A stretch of 6,959 nucleotides of DNA. Source: Candidatus Bathyarchaeota archaeon. GTDB taxonomy: Archaea > Thermoproteota > Bathyarchaeia > Bathyarchaeales > Bathyarchaeaceae. Under the pieces are notes generated by a model. It ran no database searches and had not been told where the DNA came from. It saw only the letters and a program-made list of their open reading frames with translations. The DNA lies in NCBI GenBank assembly GCA_029883255.1, contig JAOUJL010000074.1:1-6959 (forward strand). Direction: 5' to 3'. A program made the position numbers and the translations under genes. Of this stretch, positions 4,965 through 6,959 are shown one piece after another; within the stretch, counting starts at the first letter, position 1; each line of letters begins with the position of its first letter.

Positions 4965-6495
4965 GCCTGTAGGGTTTGTCCGTGAGGTAAAGGGAGATAA
5001 GGTTTCCTTCTTCCTCAACAGAGGAACTGACCTCTCATTTGGTCAGATAGTGAGAGTAGACTCGGGCAACAGAAGCTTCTACGCGCGTGTTGTGGATGCT
5101 GGAAGCTCCTCTACACTAAAAACGGACGAGCAACTTCGTGAAGCAGAAGGGAAGGAATCCTTTGGGCCATACTCCAGCTATAGGCATGTTGATGCGATTC
5201 TTTTCCTTGAGAAAGAGGTCGGGAAGATTCGTTCTCCAACTTTTAACCCGGATTATATGGACAAGGTGTACGCGGCTACTGATGAGGACTGTTCGGTTTT
5301 GAGGCTTGCAGGGGAGTTGGAGATAGGGCGCTTGCGTTCAGGGAAGCATGTACTTGGTCCTGTCGGCATAAGTGTTGAGGCCATACCTCTGATGATGGGG
5401 ATGTTTGGAATGACAGGATGTGGGAAAACGAATTGTGAATTGATGCTTAACGCTCGGATTATAGATTCGAGTCCAAGAACTGTTGGTTTAATTTTTGACT
5501 TTGCAGGTCAACTTCTCGAGGGAAAAGGGATAGCGCCTCAACGGGGACTGAGGGATCATCCACTCTTTCACACAAAAGCTCGTTATTACTCGGCTAGAGA
5601 GCAGAAGATGCTTGTTGGTCTATATACAATTCGTCCTCAAAAACTTTCAACACTCTTTCCTGACATTACGCATCATCAAGTTAGGCTTGCTCAAAAACTT
5701 TACAAGAGTTTGGGGAACACTTGGATAGAACAGTTGCAAGAAGCCTATAGTATGGGTGGGCATAAGGGAGTGGCTGAGCTCACCGACTACAAGGGCAAAG
5801 CCGTGATAGATGCCCTTATGCTAAAGCTTTCAAGTTTGTCTCCACATCTTTTTCCGCCGTCTGACTACAGTTTCGTTGACGATGTAGTACAGAACGTTGG
5901 GCAAGGCGTCACCTGTCTCGTCGATATTTCAGGTCTCAGTTCTGAGGAGCAATATGATGTTACCTGTCTGACAGCTTCTAGCGTGGCCCTCCATTACAAG
6001 AGGTTGTGGGAGAGTGATTTTGATGAATGGAAAAAGCTTCCAACCCTTTTGATAACTCTTGAAGAGGCCCATGAGTTCCTTGATCCAAACATGCCTAAAA
6101 CAATATTCTCGGATATTGCATTGACGTATCGAAAGTATAGGGTGGGGCTGAACGCGGTGACACCGCGGCCTTCAAGAATAAATCCTAATGTCTTCGCTGA
6201 GCTTTGGACCAAGGTTGTCATGAAGACGGAGTTGCGGCGTGACAGAGTCTACCTTACGGACAACACGCCTTATCTTGAGTACAGTGACACTGAGGTAAAG
6301 ATGCTTGATGTTGGGGAAGCTTTGCTTATCTCGGAGCCTAAAATCCGATTCGCAGTTCCGATAAAAATTACTCATTATCCTGAGTACCTCGGTGAGAGAG
6401 GAAATATTGATTATAAACTCTCTGCGTCAAAACCACTTTCTGAAATGGACAAGAAGCTCAAAAAGCTTCGTGAAGCTGGAAAAGCAAATTTGTGA
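4957..6495 (+). CDS. herA: HerA-type hexameric DNA translocase/helicase
   Basis: FtsK/HerA-family ATPase that drives DNA through the NurA nuclease during end resection. I chose ATG-4957 over TTG-4951 because GGGAG (4942-4946) is 10 nt upstream of the ATG but only 4 nt from the TTG; this gives 512 residues. It shows an N-terminal HAS-type beta-barrel (about 1-90), Walker A GMTGCGKT (151-158, K157), FDFAGQ (181-185), Walker B LLITLEEAHEF (E369, E370) and YRKYRVGLNAVTPRPSRI (about 391-408), which holds the C-terminal Arg/sensor motif. Two positions differ from the pattern I know: GEY of the D-x-x-G-E-Y motif reads GQL, and SQRPS reads TPRPS (P403). The usual SQCNTQ after it is also lost (AELWTK). 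A lineage-specific HerA is likely. It overlaps nurA by 8 bp and ends 7 bp before the stop of the convergent gene. Confidence 0.92.
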   Translation: MSEPVGFVREVKGDKVSFFLNRGTDLSFGQIVRVDSGNRSFYARVVDAGSSSTLKTDEQLREAEGKESFGPYSSYRHVDAILFLEKEVGKIRSPTFNPDYMDKVYAATDEDCSVLRLAGELEIGRLRSGKHVLGPVGISVEAIPLMMGMFGMTGCGKTNCELMLNARIIDSSPRTVGLIFDFAGQLLEGKGIAPQRGLRDHPLFHTKARYYSAREQKMLVGLYTIRPQKLSTLFPDITHHQVRLAQKLYKSLGNTWIEQLQEAYSMGGHKGVAELTDYKGKAVIDALMLKLSSLSPHLFPPSDYSFVDDVVQNVGQGVTCLVDISGLSSEEQYDVTCLTASSVALHYKRLWESDFDEWKKLPTLLITLEEAHEFLDPNMPKTIFSDIALTYRKYRVGLNAVTPRPSRINPNVFAELWTKVVMKTELRRDRVYLTDNTPYLEYSDTEVKMLDVGEALLISEPKIRFAVPIKITHYPEYLGERGNIDYKLSASKPLSEMDKKLKKLREAGKANL

Positions 6496-6502
6496 CATCA
6501 CG

Positions 6503-6959
6503 TTAAGTTTTGGATTCCTTTTTTAGGATTTTTTGCATCTCTTTTTTGATGCTGTAAGCATATGGGATTTTTTGTACGTTGCGTTCTAGATATCCTTCTT
6601 CATACAGTTTTTTCATTAGGCGAGCGGTGTGCTCTCTTGTAAGTTTCACTCTTTCTCTAATGTCTGGGGCGGTCTTTCTTCCCTCTGCGGCAAGAATCTC
6701 GAGGACGCTTAGCTCGGTTTGTGTCAACGGGGCTAACGCGCGTTCTCTCTTGATAGGAATCGCTGCCTCTATCTTCGCCTCAGGCGTTACTGTGGGTTTG
6801 CGTCTAGCTTTTTCAAGCTCTCTAATTCTTTGCATAATGCTCTCTTGTTTAGTGGATATTTCGTTCATTCTTTTGCCCGTGTTTTCAATTTCTGCTGAAA
6901 CTCTCTGTTCGACTTGTGAAATAGGTTTCATCTTGGCGGTGAACTTTGCAAGCTGTCCC
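6503..6959 (-). CDS. Coiled-coil plus winged-helix regulator (MarR/TrmB-like), 5'-partial
   Basis: The first ATG in view is at 6929-6931 (142 residues). It has no Shine-Dalgarno site, and the frame stays open to the window edge, adding residues that read GQLAKFTAK and continue the same helical style, so the gene probably starts outside. Counting from that ATG, residues 1-45 form a charged coiled-coil-like helix (heptad pattern around VEQRVSAEIENTGKRM). A Pro-rich linker follows. A winged helix spans about 68-128, with TAPDIRERVKLTREHTARLMKKLYEEGYL as two helices plus the wing start and a basic Lys-rich tail. The domain order suits a dimeric DNA-binding protein of the MarR/TrmB-like HTH group. 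It ends 7 bp from the herA stop in convergent orientation. Target and ligand are unknown, and a link to herA is only positional. Confidence 0.8.
   Translation of the reverse strand, partial: GQLAKFTAKMKPISQVEQRVSAEIENTGKRMNEISTKQESIMQRIRELEKARRKPTVTPEAKIEAAIPIKRERALAPLTQTELSVLEILAAEGRKTAPDIRERVKLTREHTARLMKKLYEEGYLERNVQKIPYAYSIKKEMQKILKKESKT
6519..6573 (+). terminator. Oligo-T terminator region for the nurA-herA transcript
   Basis: Four T6 tracts (6519-6524, 6529-6534, 6542-6547, 6568-6573) begin 24 bp after the herA stop. Archaeal RNA polymerase with aCPSF1/FttA ends transcription at such U-rich runs. They overlap the C-terminal Lys codons (AAA) of the convergent gene, so the tracts may reflect coding rather than selection for termination. 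Confidence 0.4.

Noticed and set aside
5994..6375. Antisense open frames within herA
   Set aside because: They shadow the Walker B and Arg-motif coding of herA and show no independent support.
3936..6495. HerA-nuclease pair as a phage-defence system
   Set aside because: The partner is a NurA with the usual housekeeping motifs beside replication genes. No toxin-like or sensor domain (Sir2, DUF4297) and no mobile-element signs are present.

Overview
The window looks like a chromosomal replication and recombination locus of an archaeon. It holds a PolD small subunit, an Orc1/Cdc6 initiator, ORB-type initiator-binding repeats and an adjacent nurA-herA pair, all of which are archaeal. PolD excludes typical Crenarchaeota (Sulfolobales, Desulfurococcales). 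The moderate GC content (low to mid 40s % in genes by eye) and the protein style would suit Bathyarchaeia or another PolD-bearing TACK or euryarchaeal lineage. This placement is inference, and no rRNA is present to test it.

Layout. The left edge carries the 3' part of the DNA polymerase D small subunit DP1 (to 1322, + strand, N-terminus outside the window). After a 161-bp gap it meets orc1/cdc6 (1484-2731, - strand) tail to tail. Between the start of orc1 and the next gene lies a 699-bp non-coding region (2732-3430) that I read as a replication origin. It has three full-length ORB-like elements sharing TCCA-N3-GAA-N3-TAGGGGT. They lie at 2776-2798 (-), 2964-2986 (+) and 3211-3233 (-). The first two are inverted around a very AT-rich, hairpin-rich stretch that fits a duplex-unwinding element. 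Rightward from the origin come a small winged-helix protein of unknown function (3431-3856), the NurA nuclease (3936-4964) and the HerA translocase (4957-6495), with nurA and herA overlapping by 8 bp. On the right edge a coiled-coil plus winged-helix regulator (6503 to beyond 6959, - strand) runs into herA tail to tail.

How the parts work together. Orc1 would bind the ORBs and open the AT-rich DNA for MCM loading. PolD (DP1 here, the catalytic DP2 not in the window) is a replicative polymerase with a proofreading exonuclease in DP1. NurA-HerA resects DNA ends for homologous recombination, usually with Mre11-Rad50, which are absent from this window.

The points most worth following are the intact three-ORB origin, the uncharacterised winged-helix gene that is the first gene rightward from it, the nurA-herA pair without mre11-rad50, and unusual residues in otherwise conserved HerA motifs. 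I see no CRISPR, IS element, tRNA or rRNA.
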